Source: Planctomycetota bacterium
GTDB taxonomy: Bacteria; Planctomycetota; MHYJ01; JACQXL01; JACQZI01
Reading direction: 5' to 3'
Assembly: GCA_016207825.1 (NCBI GenBank)
Contig: JACQZI010000008.1
Coordinates: 204,152 to 268,151, forward strand
DNA: 64,000 nt
Under the pieces are notes generated by a model. That model saw only the letters and a list, made by a program, of their open reading frames with translations. It ran no database searches and was not told the origin of the DNA. A program made the position numbers and the translations under genes. The first letter of the stretch is position 1. Every line of letters starts with the position of its first letter. This document shows positions 8,824-17,826 of this stretch, piece by piece.

Positions 8824-10155
8824 TTACTTATATGTTCTTTTCTCTCTCAAATAATGGTGGTATTTCTGCGCAAAACGATGCGCCTCATCGCGTATATATT
8901 GCAATAACTTAAATCCCGCCGCGTATTTAGTCAATAATTTAGGCGTTATTACTTTGGGCGCTTTATCATTCGTCACGATGTGGTCGCCTTTGTGTTTGGA
9001 AAGCCCGACAATCAATGGGGGTGATATCTTTTCCTCGGCGAATACTTTTTCCGTAATGCTTAGATGCCCCTTGCCGCCGTCAATCAGCAGGATATCCGGC
9101 AATTCATTTTCCGTGTCAAATAATCGCCGCCTGATGACTTCCCGCATCCGGGCGTAATCGTCGGCTTCGCCTTCGGCAACTGTTTTAATCTTGTATTTCC
9201 GATAGCCGTTCTTAAAGGGTTCGGCGTCGATAAAAGTCACCAACGCCCCGACCGCCTCGTTTCCCTTGATATCGGAAATATCTATCCCCTCTATCTTCCT
9301 GGGCGGCTTATCCAGCCCCAAAAGCGATTGCAGGTTCTTCAAGCGTTCGGAAGGGTTGATTGCCGCCAAAGCGCCTTCGTAAAATTCTCCCATTCTGCCT
9401 TCGGTGGTGATTCCTTTCAGGGCGTTTATCCGGTCACGGTATTCGGCGGCATGTTCGAAATCCCTTAGCGCGCTTGCCTCTTCCATCTTTTTGGACAGGC
9501 GGCGCAGGACTTTTTTCTTATTTCCGCTTAAGAATTCATCTAGAAGTGAAATGATGTCTTTGTAATCTTTCTTTGATATCTTCCCGATGCACGGCGCGAC
9601 ACACCGGTTGATGTGGTATAAAAGGCACGGCTTTTGTATCGGGTTTTTCTCTTTTATGGATAGTTTGCAGGTGCGGAATTTGAATATTTTCTGGAGAGAG
9701 TTTAAGCCGCTGCGCAAATCTCCCGTGCTGATAAACGGCCCGTAGTAATCGATATCCTTATTGCCGCGCTGGCGGGTGATGATTACCCTGGGGAAATCAT
9801 CCGAGCGGCTTCGTCGTGAGCGCTCAGTCGAACGGCAGACGCCTATCAGCGGAAAGCTTTTATCATCCTTAAGCTGGATATTGTATTTCGGCTTGATATC
9901 GCGAACCAGATGCGCCTCTAAAAGCAGGGCGTCCACTTCGGAATCGGTTGCCAGGTAATCAATGGATTTCACCTGTCTCATCAGAGCGGCGGTTTTCGGG
10001 TCGCTCTGCGCCGCGGAGTGGTAGTAATTGCTTACCCGCTGCCTGATATTGCGCGCCTTGCCCACGTAAATCACGCGCTTGCGGCGGTCTTTCATGAGGT
10101 ATACCCCCGGCTGTTCGGGCAGTTCGCCGGTTTTCTTTGCCGCTTTTGATTTCAT
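8824..10155 (-). CDS. uvrC: UvrC excinuclease subunit lacking the C-terminal HhH domain
   Basis: UvrC makes both incisions in nucleotide excision repair. From ATG 10155 the product is 443 residues, against about 560-610 for typical UvrC. The GIY-YIG nuclease (GVYLMKD, IYVGKARN, residues 18-38), the cysteine region CLLYHINRCVAPCIG, the UVR motif and the RNase H-like domain (GIDISDIKG, LLIDGGKGHL, RDEAHRFA) are present. The protein stops right after EAHRFAQKYHHYLREKR, so the tandem helix-hairpin-helix domain is absent, and no continuation exists because WbqC begins 3 nt later. Residues about 108-119 (STERSRRSRSDD) are an in-frame insertion encoded by a palindromic repeat at about 9800-9838. The start is set by a promoter 6 nt upstream, not by the longer in-frame ORF. 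Confidence 0.9.
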   Translation of the reverse strand: MKSKAAKKTGELPEQPGVYLMKDRRKRVIYVGKARNIRQRVSNYYHSAAQSDPKTAALMRQVKSIDYLATDSEVDALLLEAHLVRDIKPKYNIQLKDDKSFPLIGVCRSTERSRRSRSDDFPRVIITRQRGNKDIDYYGPFISTGDLRSGLNSLQKIFKFRTCKLSIKEKNPIQKPCLLYHINRCVAPCIGKISKKDYKDIISLLDEFLSGNKKKVLRRLSKKMEEASALRDFEHAAEYRDRINALKGITTEGRMGEFYEGALAAINPSERLKNLQSLLGLDKPPRKIEGIDISDIKGNEAVGALVTFIDAEPFKNGYRKYKIKTVAEGEADDYARMREVIRRRLFDTENELPDILLIDGGKGHLSITEKVFAEEKISPPLIVGLSKHKGDHIVTNDKAPKVITPKLLTKYAAGFKLLQYIRDEAHRFAQKYHHYLREKRTYK

Positions 10156-10161
10156 AAAAAT

Positions 10162-10190
10162 AGTATAACATTTTATTATCAGCGAGACAA
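10162..10190 (-). promoter_or_regulatory. uvrC promoter, leaderless arrangement
   Basis: On the minus strand, TTGTCT (10190-10185), a 17-nt spacer and TATACT (10167-10162). The -10 box ends 6 nt before the ATG at 10155, so transcription should begin at or next to the start codon. Confidence 0.6.
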
Positions 10191-10205
10191 GATAACTTGA
10201 TTTTA

Positions 10206-10874
10206 ATGCCAAAGTTTTATAGAATCAGTCACATGCGCGAAAGACTGATTTCTTTCCTGGCATTCTGGCTTATCCGGGGAATTTCCCTGACCATAAGTTT
10301 CAAGACTATCAATCGGTCTGTGCGTGAGCAATGCGACCGGGAAAATAAACCTTTCATCTATGCCTTCTGGCACGGCAGGCAGTTTTTGCTTCTCGGTTGG
10401 AATAAGGACAGGAACCTGATGGTCATGACCAGCCTTTCCAAAGACGGGCGCTTGCAGGATAATATCTTAACAAGCCTCGGTTTCCGGACGGTGGCCGGTT
10501 CATCTTCCCGCGGGGCGGTGCGCGGCTTGGTCGGCATGATACGCGGGATAAAGGCCAATCACAATGCCGTGGTCTCGGTGGATGGCCCGCGCGGCCCTTT
10601 GCACCGGGTGAAAGAAGGCGTGATTTATTTAGCCGCCAAGACGGGAAGCGTTATAATTCCCTTGACTTCACGCGCCAAATGCCGCCATATCTTCGAGCAT
10701 GCCTGGGATAAATACGAATTGCCCTTGCCTTTTACCCCGGCTTTAGTTATAATGGGCGAGGCTATCAGGGTGCCGACTGATGCGGATGGCACCGTGATAG
10801 AAGCCAAGCGGCTGGAGTTGGAAAACGCGCTTAACGAGATAACAAAAAAAGCGGACAGCTATTATGAGATTTAA
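10206..10874 (+). CDS. Lysophospholipid acyltransferase-like protein (DUF374 type)
   Basis: A 222-residue protein from ATG 10206; an in-frame TTG at 10197 is less likely. It has AFWHGRQFLLL, a variant of the acyltransferase H-box, then SSSRGAVRGL and VSVDGPRGPLHRVKEG, which together define the DUF374/LPLAT group near lipid A acyltransferases. It probably adds an acyl chain to lipid A or a related glycolipid at the inner membrane. Its end overlaps the next gene by 11 nt, and that gene encodes a WaaP-like kinase, which supports a role in LPS core and lipid A assembly. Confidence 0.82.
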   Translation: MPKFYRISHMRERLISFLAFWLIRGISLTISFKTINRSVREQCDRENKPFIYAFWHGRQFLLLGWNKDRNLMVMTSLSKDGRLQDNILTSLGFRTVAGSSSRGAVRGLVGMIRGIKANHNAVVSVDGPRGPLHRVKEGVIYLAAKTGSVIIPLTSRAKCRHIFEHAWDKYELPLPFTPALVIMGEAIRVPTDADGTVIEAKRLELENALNEITKKADSYYEI

Positions 10875-12573
10875 AATATACGTTCCGGGATTTCCGACGA
10901 AACTGTTCGAATGGTATGTCGCCTCCGACCAGTCGAGCTTATTCCTGCGCGCCGAGCTTAATAATCGCGAGGATAAAATCATCCGCACCGCCGACCTTAA
11001 TTTCGAGCGTGACCGGAAAACCCGGACCATCTTCTATATGCCGCTCCCTTCGGAAAGCCGGCTCTTCGCCAAGCGGTATAAAATCCATAGTTTTGCCGAA
11101 AGGATAAAATCATTTTTCTCTACCTCCAAGGCGCAGTATGAATTCGAGATGTACCGCTACCTCAGGAACAAAGGACTGCCGGTCGCCCAGCCGGTGGCAT
11201 ACCTGGAAAAGCGCAAGTGGAACGTGCTTAAGGAATCTTATCTTTTCCTGACCGAGCTTCCTAGGGTGACCGACCTCAAGCAGTTTATACTGGATAAATA
11301 TTCTCCGCCCCAGGGCGGATTGCAATTGGATGATGAATTGCGCCAGGAAAAGAAGCATATCCTTAAAAGGCTGGCGGAAATCGTGCGGAGCCTCCACGGG
11401 GCGAATTTCTGGCACCGGGATTTGCATGTAGGCAATGTCTTGGTTCAAACACCGGAAATGGAGCCTTTGAAATTATACCTCACAGATTTCCACCAAGGCC
11501 GTAGGACCTGGATGTATTCCAAGCGGAAGGTAGATAATGTCGCCCAGCTTTGTTATTCTTTAAGATTAATTCTTCCGATGAGCGATATCGTCCGCTTCAT
11601 AAATTATTACCGCTCGCTCGATGTCAGGAAGGAAACCGTCAGGCCATTTATCAGGGAGGTTTTGGAGATTGTCGAGAAAATCCGTTTCCGCCACTGGCAG
11701 AGCCGCGCTAGGCGCTGCCTTAAGAATTCATCATTGTTTGCCGTGGAGTCCCAAAGCGGATACAAGGTTTACCACCGCCGTTCGTTCGCGCTTAACCGGA
11801 TAGGTGAGCTGATTAAGGCGCATAAGGAGCTTTCCAAAACGCCCGATAAGCTTTTTAAATCCACGCCTAAGAGGAAAATTTCCTTTCTGCCGCTTCCGGC
11901 TACCCAGACAGAAGCCGAAAAATGCTATGTTAAGGAATATTCTTATTCGTTTTGGAATATGATAGCCAGTCTTTTCCGCCAGCACCCGGCGAAGGCCGAC
12001 TGGTTTTCCCATCAAGGTTTTAACGTGCGTGGGATGTTTGTCCCGGAGGCGCTCGCCATGGTAGAGGAAAAGCTCGGCATATTCACCACGCGGGCGTTTA
12101 TTATCACCAAGGAAGTCTGCAATTCGCTTCCTTCCGGCCAATATGCGACGGCGCGTTTTTCAGGCGGAGTGGAAAGGGATGATAAAAAGAGGTATCTCAA
12201 GGAGTTTGCCAATGAGGTTTGCCATCTCCACCAGCGCGGGATTTTTCACGCCGACCTTAAGGCGAATAATATCCTGGTGATTGACGAGCCATCCGGTGAA
12301 AGGGACGGGGCTTTCCGCAGATTTTGCTTCCTGGATTTGGACCGGGTTAAATTCAAGCTGGAGACAAGCCGTAAAGAACGGGTTAAGAATCTTGCCCAGT
12401 TGAATGCCGCCACGGCAAGCGTATTAACGAGAGCCGACCGACTGCGCTTTTTCCGGCATTACCTGGCGGGCTTCGAGCCGATTAACCCGATTAAACAGCG
12501 CGAGCTTATCAAAGATATTATGAAGGAAACGATTAAGCGGCATCACTTCTGGCCGGAAGCAGTGAAAATATAA
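10864..12573 (+). CDS. Tandem LPS-kinase (Kdo/WaaP-like) protein
   Basis: A 569-residue protein with two kinase-like halves in one chain. The first half carries the catalytic loop FWHRDLHVGNVLV near residue 185 and the metal motif LTDFHQGRR; the second carries IFHADLKANNILV near 462 and FLDLDRVKF. Both keep the catalytic and metal-binding aspartates of the WaaP/KdkA (PF06293) family that phosphorylates heptose or Kdo in LPS core. Usual family members have one such domain of about 250 residues, so this is a duplication or fusion with two possibly distinct acceptor sites. It overlaps the LPLAT gene, so the pair is coupled. Confidence 0.82.
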   Translation: MRFKIYVPGFPTKLFEWYVASDQSSLFLRAELNNREDKIIRTADLNFERDRKTRTIFYMPLPSESRLFAKRYKIHSFAERIKSFFSTSKAQYEFEMYRYLRNKGLPVAQPVAYLEKRKWNVLKESYLFLTELPRVTDLKQFILDKYSPPQGGLQLDDELRQEKKHILKRLAEIVRSLHGANFWHRDLHVGNVLVQTPEMEPLKLYLTDFHQGRRTWMYSKRKVDNVAQLCYSLRLILPMSDIVRFINYYRSLDVRKETVRPFIREVLEIVEKIRFRHWQSRARRCLKNSSLFAVESQSGYKVYHRRSFALNRIGELIKAHKELSKTPDKLFKSTPKRKISFLPLPATQTEAEKCYVKEYSYSFWNMIASLFRQHPAKADWFSHQGFNVRGMFVPEALAMVEEKLGIFTTRAFIITKEVCNSLPSGQYATARFSGGVERDDKKRYLKEFANEVCHLHQRGIFHADLKANNILVIDEPSGERDGAFRRFCFLDLDRVKFKLETSRKERVKNLAQLNAATASVLTRADRLRFFRHYLAGFEPINPIKQRELIKDIMKETIKRHHFWPEAVKI

Positions 12574-12608
12574 AAACAGGAAGTATTCTAAATCACCCTG
12601 ATTGAATT

Positions 12609-13427
12609 ATGGATAAACCAGAAAGAGCAATAGAATTATTTAAATTGCATCAGAAAATAGTAAGTTTTGTTGATAATAATATTGTTAAGTTTCCTGATAA
12701 TCCTGGATTGAAAGATGCTTGTTGCATTCTATTGTTTTCTAAAAGCACAAAAACATTTAGGGCAATTCAGTGTCTATGTAATCCTGTTGATATGGGATAT
12801 GGGGAGGATGCAATAATCCTTGTCAGGAGCTTATTAGAGAACTTAATGAGTCTTGCTTATATTGTGAAGCCACAAAATGAAGAAGAACAAAACCGCAGAG
12901 CTGAGCTATTTAAAAACTGGTTAATATTAGATTTATATAATTTTAAGAAGGAATTAAAAGAATGCAGTTCTATGAAAACTCGACTAAATCAAGAAATAGA
13001 ACAAATAGATCCAGCAGGTGATAGATATTGCGAAGCAGATAGATTATTTAATGAAGAGATAAAGAAACTAAAACAAAATGGTTATAAAACGAATAAATAC
13101 TCATGGTCTGGGCTTAGCTTAAAATGGATGGCGGAGGAAGTTGGATTATTAGAACTTTATTATAAAATTGTCTATTGGCATTATAGCCAGTTAGTTCATC
13201 CGCATCCAGGGTGTATTGATTCTTATATAACACAATTACCGGATAGTAATATTAATATTTGCGATATGCCGGACTCTAGCTGGATAGAAGACGCCTTGTT
13301 TTCCAGCTTTGATTGCTACCGGCAAATAGCAAGATTGATTAATGACACTTTCAGTTTCAATCTTGGTGGTAAACTTGATGAAATAGAAAACGAATTCAAG
13401 AGTTTAGTTGAGAAGTTAATCTGTTAA
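12609..13427 (+). CDS. DUF5677-like hypothetical protein
   Basis: A 272-residue, mostly alpha-helical protein. The segment DAIILVRSLLENLMSLAYIV and the later YSQLVHPHPGCID histidine block resemble DUF5677 proteins, which are of unknown function and often found near defence or mobile genes. Base use is clearly more AT-rich than in both neighbours and the gene stands alone between two LPS genes, which suggests horizontal arrival. No signal peptide or membrane segment is seen. Confidence 0.6.
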   Translation: MDKPERAIELFKLHQKIVSFVDNNIVKFPDNPGLKDACCILLFSKSTKTFRAIQCLCNPVDMGYGEDAIILVRSLLENLMSLAYIVKPQNEEEQNRRAELFKNWLILDLYNFKKELKECSSMKTRLNQEIEQIDPAGDRYCEADRLFNEEIKKLKQNGYKTNKYSWSGLSLKWMAEEVGLLELYYKIVYWHYSQLVHPHPGCIDSYITQLPDSNINICDMPDSSWIEDALFSSFDCYRQIARLINDTFSFNLGGKLDEIENEFKSLVEKLIC

Positions 13428-13498
13428 AATTCTGGACGCGTCCTATTCATAAAGGAAGCTATCAAGCGCCAACACTTCTGACCGTAAAAAAATAAGTA

Positions 13499-14527
13499 CT
13501 ATAACACTTCAACGCATTTGTCAATGACTTCGCTTACCGTTATCTTGGTCATGCATTGCCGGTCCTCGCAGCCTTTAAGATAACACGGAACGCATTCTAG
13601 TTCCTTATGCTGGACGACGCGCGCCTGGGCATTCAAAGGTCCCACATAATATGTATCCGTCGGCCCGAAAAGTCCGACCAGCGGTTTATCCAATGCGGAT
13701 GCAAGATGCATCAAACCCGAATCAACCCCGACAAATAACGATGCATCCCGCAACACATAACATAAATCATTCAGGCTGACTTTTCCCGTGATATCAAGAA
13801 TCCGGTTTGCCTTATTGCCGCCTTTTTCCTTCACCAGCCTGATTATCCGTTCGTTTGCCTCGATATTCTCTTTCCCTCCGACTAAAACAGAATCAAGATT
13901 ATACTTTTCCTTGAGTGTGATAATAAGCTGGGCGAATTTATCGTCCTCCCACGCCTTGACCGTGCGCCTTAAGGATGTGCCGGGCGAAATCACCGCGTAT
14001 TTCCCGGCTAATGTGAATCCGGCGATGCTCTTTAAGTCTTTAGGCGGCAGTTTAAACAAACCCACGTAATCTTCTTTCTCAATCTTAAGCTCCAGATGTT
14101 TCATTATCTTGAGATTATTGCGCCAGCTGTGGTGTCCTTCTATTTTCTCTTTGATATCGAGCGATAAATCCCAGGGGAATGACTTAAACCCGGCTTTGTA
14201 TCCGGACTTGCTGAATGCGGTCAGTATCATGCATTCGGATGACGCGGAAAGTGATATCAATAAATCATAGCGGTTGGTCCTAATTTCGCCCATTAGTTTA
14301 AAGAATCCGCTCGTGGTGAATCCCCTCGGTATGAATCCGCCCTGGCGCGGGATGACTTTATCGACATACGGAATAAAGGCGAATAGTTCTGCCAGATACG
14401 GCCGGATGACGGAGTGTATCTGGGCTTGCGGATAATTATCCCGCAGTGCCTTTAAAAGCGGCAGTGAAAACACCAGGTCACCTATCTGGTTAAGGTGGAT
14501 TACGCATATCTTCTTCGCTTCTATCAT
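13499..14527 (-). CDS. Heptosyltransferase-type GT9 glycosyltransferase
   Basis: A 342-residue GT-B enzyme of family 9. The N-terminus ICVIHLNQIGDLVFSLPLL is the family start, VISPGTSLRRTVKAW opens the donor-binding half, and FVGVDSGLMHLASAL near residue 270 is the nucleotide-sugar site. The CVPCYLKGC and CMTKI cysteines near the C-terminus are common in heptosyltransferase II relatives. It resembles the second half of the GT2-GT9 fusion at 1393. Predicted to add heptose or a similar sugar to the LPS core in the cytoplasm. Confidence 0.87.
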   Translation of the reverse strand: MIEAKKICVIHLNQIGDLVFSLPLLKALRDNYPQAQIHSVIRPYLAELFAFIPYVDKVIPRQGGFIPRGFTTSGFFKLMGEIRTNRYDLLISLSASSECMILTAFSKSGYKAGFKSFPWDLSLDIKEKIEGHHSWRNNLKIMKHLELKIEKEDYVGLFKLPPKDLKSIAGFTLAGKYAVISPGTSLRRTVKAWEDDKFAQLIITLKEKYNLDSVLVGGKENIEANERIIRLVKEKGGNKANRILDITGKVSLNDLCYVLRDASLFVGVDSGLMHLASALDKPLVGLFGPTDTYYVGPLNAQARVVQHKELECVPCYLKGCEDRQCMTKITVSEVIDKCVEVL

Positions 14528-14539
14528 AGTTAATAGTCA

Positions 14540-14676
14540 TCCCACACTTTCGTTTTGGGACTCCCTATAAAATCGGGCATCCCCGAATCCCGCCCCAGCA
14601 GGATGAGCGGGGCTAAGGCACGAAGACACGAATTTAAACGATTCCTTAGTGCCTTAGAGTTTTAGTGGCAAATCTC
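14540..14676. repeat. Intergenic palindromic repeat cluster
   Basis: This gap between two minus-strand genes holds nested short palindromes: GGGACTCCCT, AAATCGGGCATCCCCGA, and CCCGCCCC paired with GAGCGGGGC. They belong to the same TCCCGA/TCGGGA-type family found inside several genes in the window. The same GACTCCC...GTCCCCGAA arrangement recurs at the 3' end of asd. No gene is seen here. Confidence 0.5.
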
Positions 14677-16986
14677 TCATAAGAAAAAGTTATCGTTTTG
14701 GAGCGCTACTATCTCATCGGCATTTCTCGATGAGTTGATAAAATCTTCTATCCACCAGTTAACCTTATGGTAAAAACAGCCGACTTCCCTGCATTCGCTT
14801 TCCGCGTTAAAAGCCTCGATTGAATGGCCGAGCGTTTTCATCGTCCGCTTAAAAGCCGCCTCTGTGGAATACCCGTCGGCAGGGGCTATCCGGGCTTTTT
14901 TCACCCCGCGGAAGGCAGGGCAGTGGAAAACCCCGGATGGGGTAACGACTGTCCGGAAAAACTGCTGGTGGCACTTCGCCGGCTGTTGCTTTAAGGCGTC
15001 CGTTTCGTTATCCAGAATCGCCGTCAGGTTCACGCTTTCCAGCACTTTTAGCCTATTCCCGGCCGCTTTTCTCGCCTTCTCTAAACTATTCCTCAACCTT
15101 ATCCTCAACCTATCTTCCTTTATCTTATTAACTTTGTGAAGCAAAGATTCCCTTTGCGTTCCCTTAAGCCTGACCAGGCACGGCTTAAAGGAGATATAGT
15201 CAAATAGATTCTCGCGGGCGAGTTTTGTCGCTTCGGCCATTTCATTGATATTAGGAGTAAGCTCTTTCCCGGCGCCTTCCCAGACAATCACAAAGGAATA
15301 TCCGAGCGAGATAAGCGGATTGGCTCTTTTAAGCTCCTTTGCCTTGGCTAATATTTCTTTCAGCGTCACACTGATTCTTGGATTATGTGATGACTTAAAG
15401 GTGTTTTCGTTTGCTGCGTCTATGGAAAGCCTGACCCAATCCTTTTTCTTTAGGAGCCCGGAGGTTTTGATGACCTTATCCAACCGTGTCCCGTTGGTGA
15501 CGATTCCCAGTTGCATCCCTTTACCTTTTATATAGCGGACGATAGCCTCAAAATCCCTGTGGAGCGTCGGTTCGCCTCCGCCCAGTAGTATCACGGATAA
15601 AAGCCCTTTGGATTTTAATCTATCAATGGTTTTCTTTATCGTATCAAAGGAAAGCATCTTGCCGCTGTTTATTATTCCTGAATCCACGCAAAACGGGCAG
15701 GCGAAGTTGCATGCCGAGGTCAGGTCGAGATTGATTGATATCGGGCCGGTTCCGGAAGGCATCTTGTTTTTATCCGGGTATTTGCGCCAGTTGATATAGC
15801 CCTTGAGCGATTTCACGGTGGATTCCTGCTTCAGCTTTGCGGCGAAGTCGTGTTCCTTGTTCTTCATGATTCTAGGCTTATCTGTCATTGCGAGCGACCC
15901 CGCCTTGACGGGGGAGCGTGGCAATCCCAAAAATTGAGATTGCGGAGCTTGTTCCGTCCCGATAGCTATCGGGATGAGATTGCTTCGTCCCGATAAAATC
16001 GGGACTCGCAATGACAGACGAGGAATCCCATTCCTCGCAATGACGCTTTTAGGTGTTTTGTGTTCCTTGTAGGCATCATAAATCTTTTTTAGTAACTGCA
16101 TATTATTCAGAATATGTCCGTAACCGATAGCCGCTTCTGATTTATTCCTGAACGAACGGATAAAATCTTTAATGGATGTTTCCAATGGGTCTGTTATTTT
16201 AATCCTTTTATTATTATATTTGTAATAGATAGTGTAGCTTTTAGGTTCTATGGTGCGCTTTATCATCCGGCCGTTAAATCCGAAGGAAAGATCCCTTGGC
16301 TGTGTCTCCTTGGTCTTAAGGTTTACAATCGCCAGGCATTCGGTCGCAGAGGTTTTATATTTAAAGCTTACGGATATACTGCTCTTCGCGATTGTATCAA
16401 AAGATATCTGTGATATTTCACCTTTCCCCAGCGTGTAGTAAAGGATGCTTAAAGGATGGGGGAGCGATTCCGGAATCATACTCTCGCCCTTCATCGAAGG
16501 GTTCATGTTCATAAGGAACCGATGGGTTTCCTTTGGGATGATTTTCCCTGAGAGCTTTTCGTACAAGGCAATCGTAAAAGGCAGTTGTGAGTTCATGGCA
16601 AGCGTGAGCCTTTTACGGCGTGCTTGGTTTATGAGTGTTTCGGCTTTCCCGGAGATATCTCCGGCCGGCAGGTCCCAGATAAACGGCTTTTCGCAGAATA
16701 CACTCAATCCCGAATCAATGGATTTCCTGAGGTATTCGTAATGCGTGTGGTAGGGCGAAGCGATGACTATGGCGTTCGGCGATGTCTCCTTGACCATCTT
16801 TGCAAAATCGGTAAAGGGAATCGCATTTATCTTGAATTGTTTCAGGTTTAAAGCGGCTTTTTGGGCGCTTTTGGTATTTGTTCCCAGGAGGGAGACAACC
16901 TGAACGCCGTTCTTATGGAAGTATTTGGCGATATATTCGCCTATGCCCGTATGATTCTTCCTCGCGCCGATGATTGATACTTTCAT
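14677..16986 (-). CDS. Gfo/Idh/MocA oxidoreductase fused to radical SAM protein
   Basis: A 769-residue reading frame with two unrelated halves. Residues 1-320 are a Gfo/Idh/MocA-type NAD(P) oxidoreductase (VSIIGARKNHTGIGEYIA; CEKPFIWDLP), a family common in amino-sugar synthesis. Residues 374-769 are a radical SAM enzyme with the cluster motif CNFACPFC near 425 and LLGGGEPTLHRDF. Residues about 320-373 are encoded by a palindromic repeat (15884-16044) and read as low-complexity sequence. Met374 (ATG at 15867) begins a plausible separate radical SAM protein, so the element may have fused two genes by removing a stop. A real bifunctional enzyme is possible. A leaderless promoter lies just upstream of 16986. 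Confidence 0.8.
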   Translation of the reverse strand: MKVSIIGARKNHTGIGEYIAKYFHKNGVQVVSLLGTNTKSAQKAALNLKQFKINAIPFTDFAKMVKETSPNAIVIASPYHTHYEYLRKSIDSGLSVFCEKPFIWDLPAGDISGKAETLINQARRKRLTLAMNSQLPFTIALYEKLSGKIIPKETHRFLMNMNPSMKGESMIPESLPHPLSILYYTLGKGEISQISFDTIAKSSISVSFKYKTSATECLAIVNLKTKETQPRDLSFGFNGRMIKRTIEPKSYTIYYKYNNKRIKITDPLETSIKDFIRSFRNKSEAAIGYGHILNNMQLLKKIYDAYKEHKTPKSVIARNGIPRLSLRVPILSGRSNLIPIAIGTEQAPQSQFLGLPRSPVKAGSLAMTDKPRIMKNKEHDFAAKLKQESTVKSLKGYINWRKYPDKNKMPSGTGPISINLDLTSACNFACPFCVDSGIINSGKMLSFDTIKKTIDRLKSKGLLSVILLGGGEPTLHRDFEAIVRYIKGKGMQLGIVTNGTRLDKVIKTSGLLKKKDWVRLSIDAANENTFKSSHNPRISVTLKEILAKAKELKRANPLISLGYSFVIVWEGAGKELTPNINEMAEATKLARENLFDYISFKPCLVRLKGTQRESLLHKVNKIKEDRLRIRLRNSLEKARKAAGNRLKVLESVNLTAILDNETDALKQQPAKCHQQFFRTVVTPSGVFHCPAFRGVKKARIAPADGYSTEAAFKRTMKTLGHSIEAFNAESECREVGCFYHKVNWWIEDFINSSRNADEIVALQNDNFFL
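15884..16044. repeat. Palindromic mobile-type repeat read in frame
   Basis: A compound palindromic element with terminal inverted repeats: GTCATTGCGAG at 15884-15894 against CTCGCAATGAC at 16005-16015 and again at 16034-16044. Inside it is the 18-nt perfect palindrome TCCCGATAGCTATCGGGA (15957-15974) and a second hairpin GTCCCGAT...ATCGGGAC. It has no stop codon in the reading frame of the surrounding gene and joins its two domains. It resembles the non-autonomous GTCATTGCGAG repeats scattered in many bacterial genomes. Confidence 0.75.
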
Positions 16987-16993
16987 TTATTTT

Positions 16994-17022
16994 ATTATAT
17001 CGGAAACAGGCGATTAAGGCAA
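16994..17022 (-). promoter_or_regulatory. Promoter of the Gfo/Idh-radical SAM gene
   Basis: On the minus strand, TTGCCT (17022-17017), a 17-nt spacer and TATAAT (16999-16994), ending 7 nt before the ATG. Consensus -10 and exact spacing; the transcript should be leaderless. Confidence 0.65.
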
Positions 17023-17109
17023 GAAGTGTATAATATAATAATTCTGACATTTCCCTGCCAATTATTTCCTCTGTGAACTCTGTGGTTTATATTGTATGCG
17101 TATTTTTTA

Positions 17110-17138
17110 TTGGCTTATCTTTCCTTTTAAGTTAATAA
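17110..17138 (+). promoter_or_regulatory. ubiE/menG promoter
   Basis: TTGGCT, 17-nt spacer, TAATAA ending 7 nt before the ATG at 17146. No Shine-Dalgarno sequence is present, again pointing to a leaderless start. Confidence 0.55.
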
Positions 17139-17145
17139 TAATCGT

Positions 17146-17826
17146 ATGAACCTGTTACTGAAGAGCTTTTATGAAAGAATCAGCCGGAGATACGAACTGG
17201 TCAACCACGTCCTTACCTTAGGTGCTGATATCCTCTGGCGCAAGCGCGCGCTGAGATTCCTGGATGGGGGAGCGGTTATTTTGGACCTGTGCACCGGCAC
17301 GGGTGATATGGCGAGACTGATTAAAAAGAAATTACCCGGGGCCAAAGTAATCGGAGCGGACTTCTCACTGCCCATGCTCCTAAAGGCTAAAGAAAAACGA
17401 GGAGATGGTGTTAATTGGGCCGGTTCATACGCGCAATATTTGCCATTTAGCGACAATACGTTTGATGCGGTTACGGTCACCTTTGCCGCGAGGAATCTCA
17501 AGGTCAACGAACAAGTTTTAATAGAATGTTTTAAGGAAATCCGGCGGGTCTTAAAGCCGGGCGGGGTGTTTATCAATCTGGAAACCTCTCAGCCAGCCAA
17601 CCGTTTATTAAGATGGCTTTTTTCTATGTATATAAAGGTATTAATCAAGCCGGTAGGGGGCGTTATTTCCGGCTATTCTCCGGCATATCAATATCTGGCA
17701 AGCACGATATCAAGGTTCTATTCCGCGCCGGAGCTGGCAGAAGTGATGAGGCATGCCGGTTTTAAGGAAGTGGATTATCAGCCTGTCTGGGGAGGTATCG
17801 CCGCAATCCATCAGGCGAGGAAATAA
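17146..17826 (+). CDS. ubiE: Demethylmenaquinone/ubiquinone methyltransferase UbiE/MenG
   Basis: A 226-residue SAM-dependent methyltransferase. YERISRRYELVNHVLTLG at the N-terminus and the block DLCTGTGDMARLIKK (motif I), ADFSLPMLLKAKEK, VTFAARNL and RVLKPGGVFINLE are the standard UbiE/MenG series. The enzyme C-methylates demethylmenaquinone, or the ubiquinone precursor, in respiratory quinone synthesis; in an anaerobe-like genome menaquinone is the likelier product. No other quinone genes are next to it. Length matches the family (about 230). Confidence 0.88.
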   Translation: MNLLLKSFYERISRRYELVNHVLTLGADILWRKRALRFLDGGAVILDLCTGTGDMARLIKKKLPGAKVIGADFSLPMLLKAKEKRGDGVNWAGSYAQYLPFSDNTFDAVTVTFAARNLKVNEQVLIECFKEIRRVLKPGGVFINLETSQPANRLLRWLFSMYIKVLIKPVGGVISGYSPAYQYLASTISRFYSAPELAEVMRHAGFKEVDYQPVWGGIAAIHQARK

